Both the position numbers and the translations under genes were made by a program. Source: Cellvibrionales bacterium UBA5860 (GTDB lineage Bacteria; Pseudomonadota; Gammaproteobacteria; Pseudomonadales; Porticoccaceae). From it: a stretch of DNA of 13,085 nt. The stretch spans positions 19,437 to 32,521 of the forward strand of contig DJFY01000065.1 in assembly GCA_002431545.1 (NCBI GenBank), written 5' to 3'. Numbering within the stretch: position 1 is the first letter of the stretch; every line of letters starts with the position of its first letter. The notes beneath the pieces are model-generated. The model saw nothing but the letters and a program-made list of their open reading frames with translations, was not told the origin of the DNA and did no database searches. This document shows, piece by piece, positions 12,970 to 13,085 of the stretch.

Positions 12970-13085
12970 TGTTATTACCCCTGGTTGTTAGTTGTGTTCC
13001 GATAATTGAGTCGCCGAGCGATTTTATGGGATTTCGCCTGAAGGCCACAACCGGCTCCGCGTCACAGCGCGGATCGCAGGCGTGG

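Noticed and set aside
12962..13084. Minus-strand frame open from the right edge, ending across the start of the NTF2-like gene
   Set aside because: Only 40 codons, which can be open by chance, and no family resemblance. The upstream neighbour is outside the window, so it cannot be judged.
13026..13085. Plus-strand ATG with 20 open codons running off the right edge
   Set aside because: Too short to judge, weak ribosome-binding site. A faint likeness to the start of queuine tRNA-ribosyltransferase breaks down after about 12 residues.

Overview
The window looks like chromosomal DNA of a gammaproteobacterium. The main evidence is the conserved block dksA-gluQRS-pcnB-folK with a deoxynucleoside kinase and panB behind it, and sfsA close to dksA. 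This arrangement is characteristic of that class. GC content is moderate, and I cannot name an order or genus with confidence. I see no phage genes, transposases, tRNA or rRNA genes, or CRISPR arrays. Most of the window is ordinary core genome plus two small stress modules.

Layout from left to right. A DUF924 protein gene (minus strand) is cut by the left edge. Next is a minus-strand cluster with a CadI/ArsI-type metalloenzyme first (start 2281), then an ECF sigma factor of the SigZ kind with a cysteine-rich tail, then a small NTF2-like protein. A gap of about 550 bases with no recognisable gene follows. Then comes a reactive-sulfur module: a persulfide-dioxygenase-like metallo-hydrolase (blh type) and two half-size YeeE/YedE membrane proteins on the minus strand, divergent from a BigR/SqrR-like ArsR repressor on the plus strand. 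A shared AT-rich control region between them holds a near-perfect 20-bp palindrome.

From 5076 to 10327 everything is on the minus strand: dksA and gluQRS, then, after an AT-rich gap with a strong hairpin terminator, pcnB, folK, the deoxynucleoside kinase and panB. pcnB/folK and folK/kinase overlap. panC is not beside panB. Divergent from dksA, a class I/II aminotransferase and sfsA run on the plus strand with a one-base overlap and end in an intrinsic terminator. The right end carries a second, unrelated NTF2-like gene on the minus strand.

Functional picture. The sulfur module should derepress when persulfide forms. The repressor keeps the two cysteines of the BigR/SqrR family at the same spacing, the hydrolase would oxidise persulfide, and the paired membrane proteins would move a sulfur species. 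The CadI/ArsI-sigma-NTF2 cluster is a plausible metal- or arsenical-responsive unit. No anti-sigma gene lies beside the sigma factor, so its Cys/His tail may be the sensor; this is inference. The core block covers transcription control (DksA), tRNA modification (GluQRS), RNA decay (PcnB), and folate, nucleotide and pantothenate synthesis.
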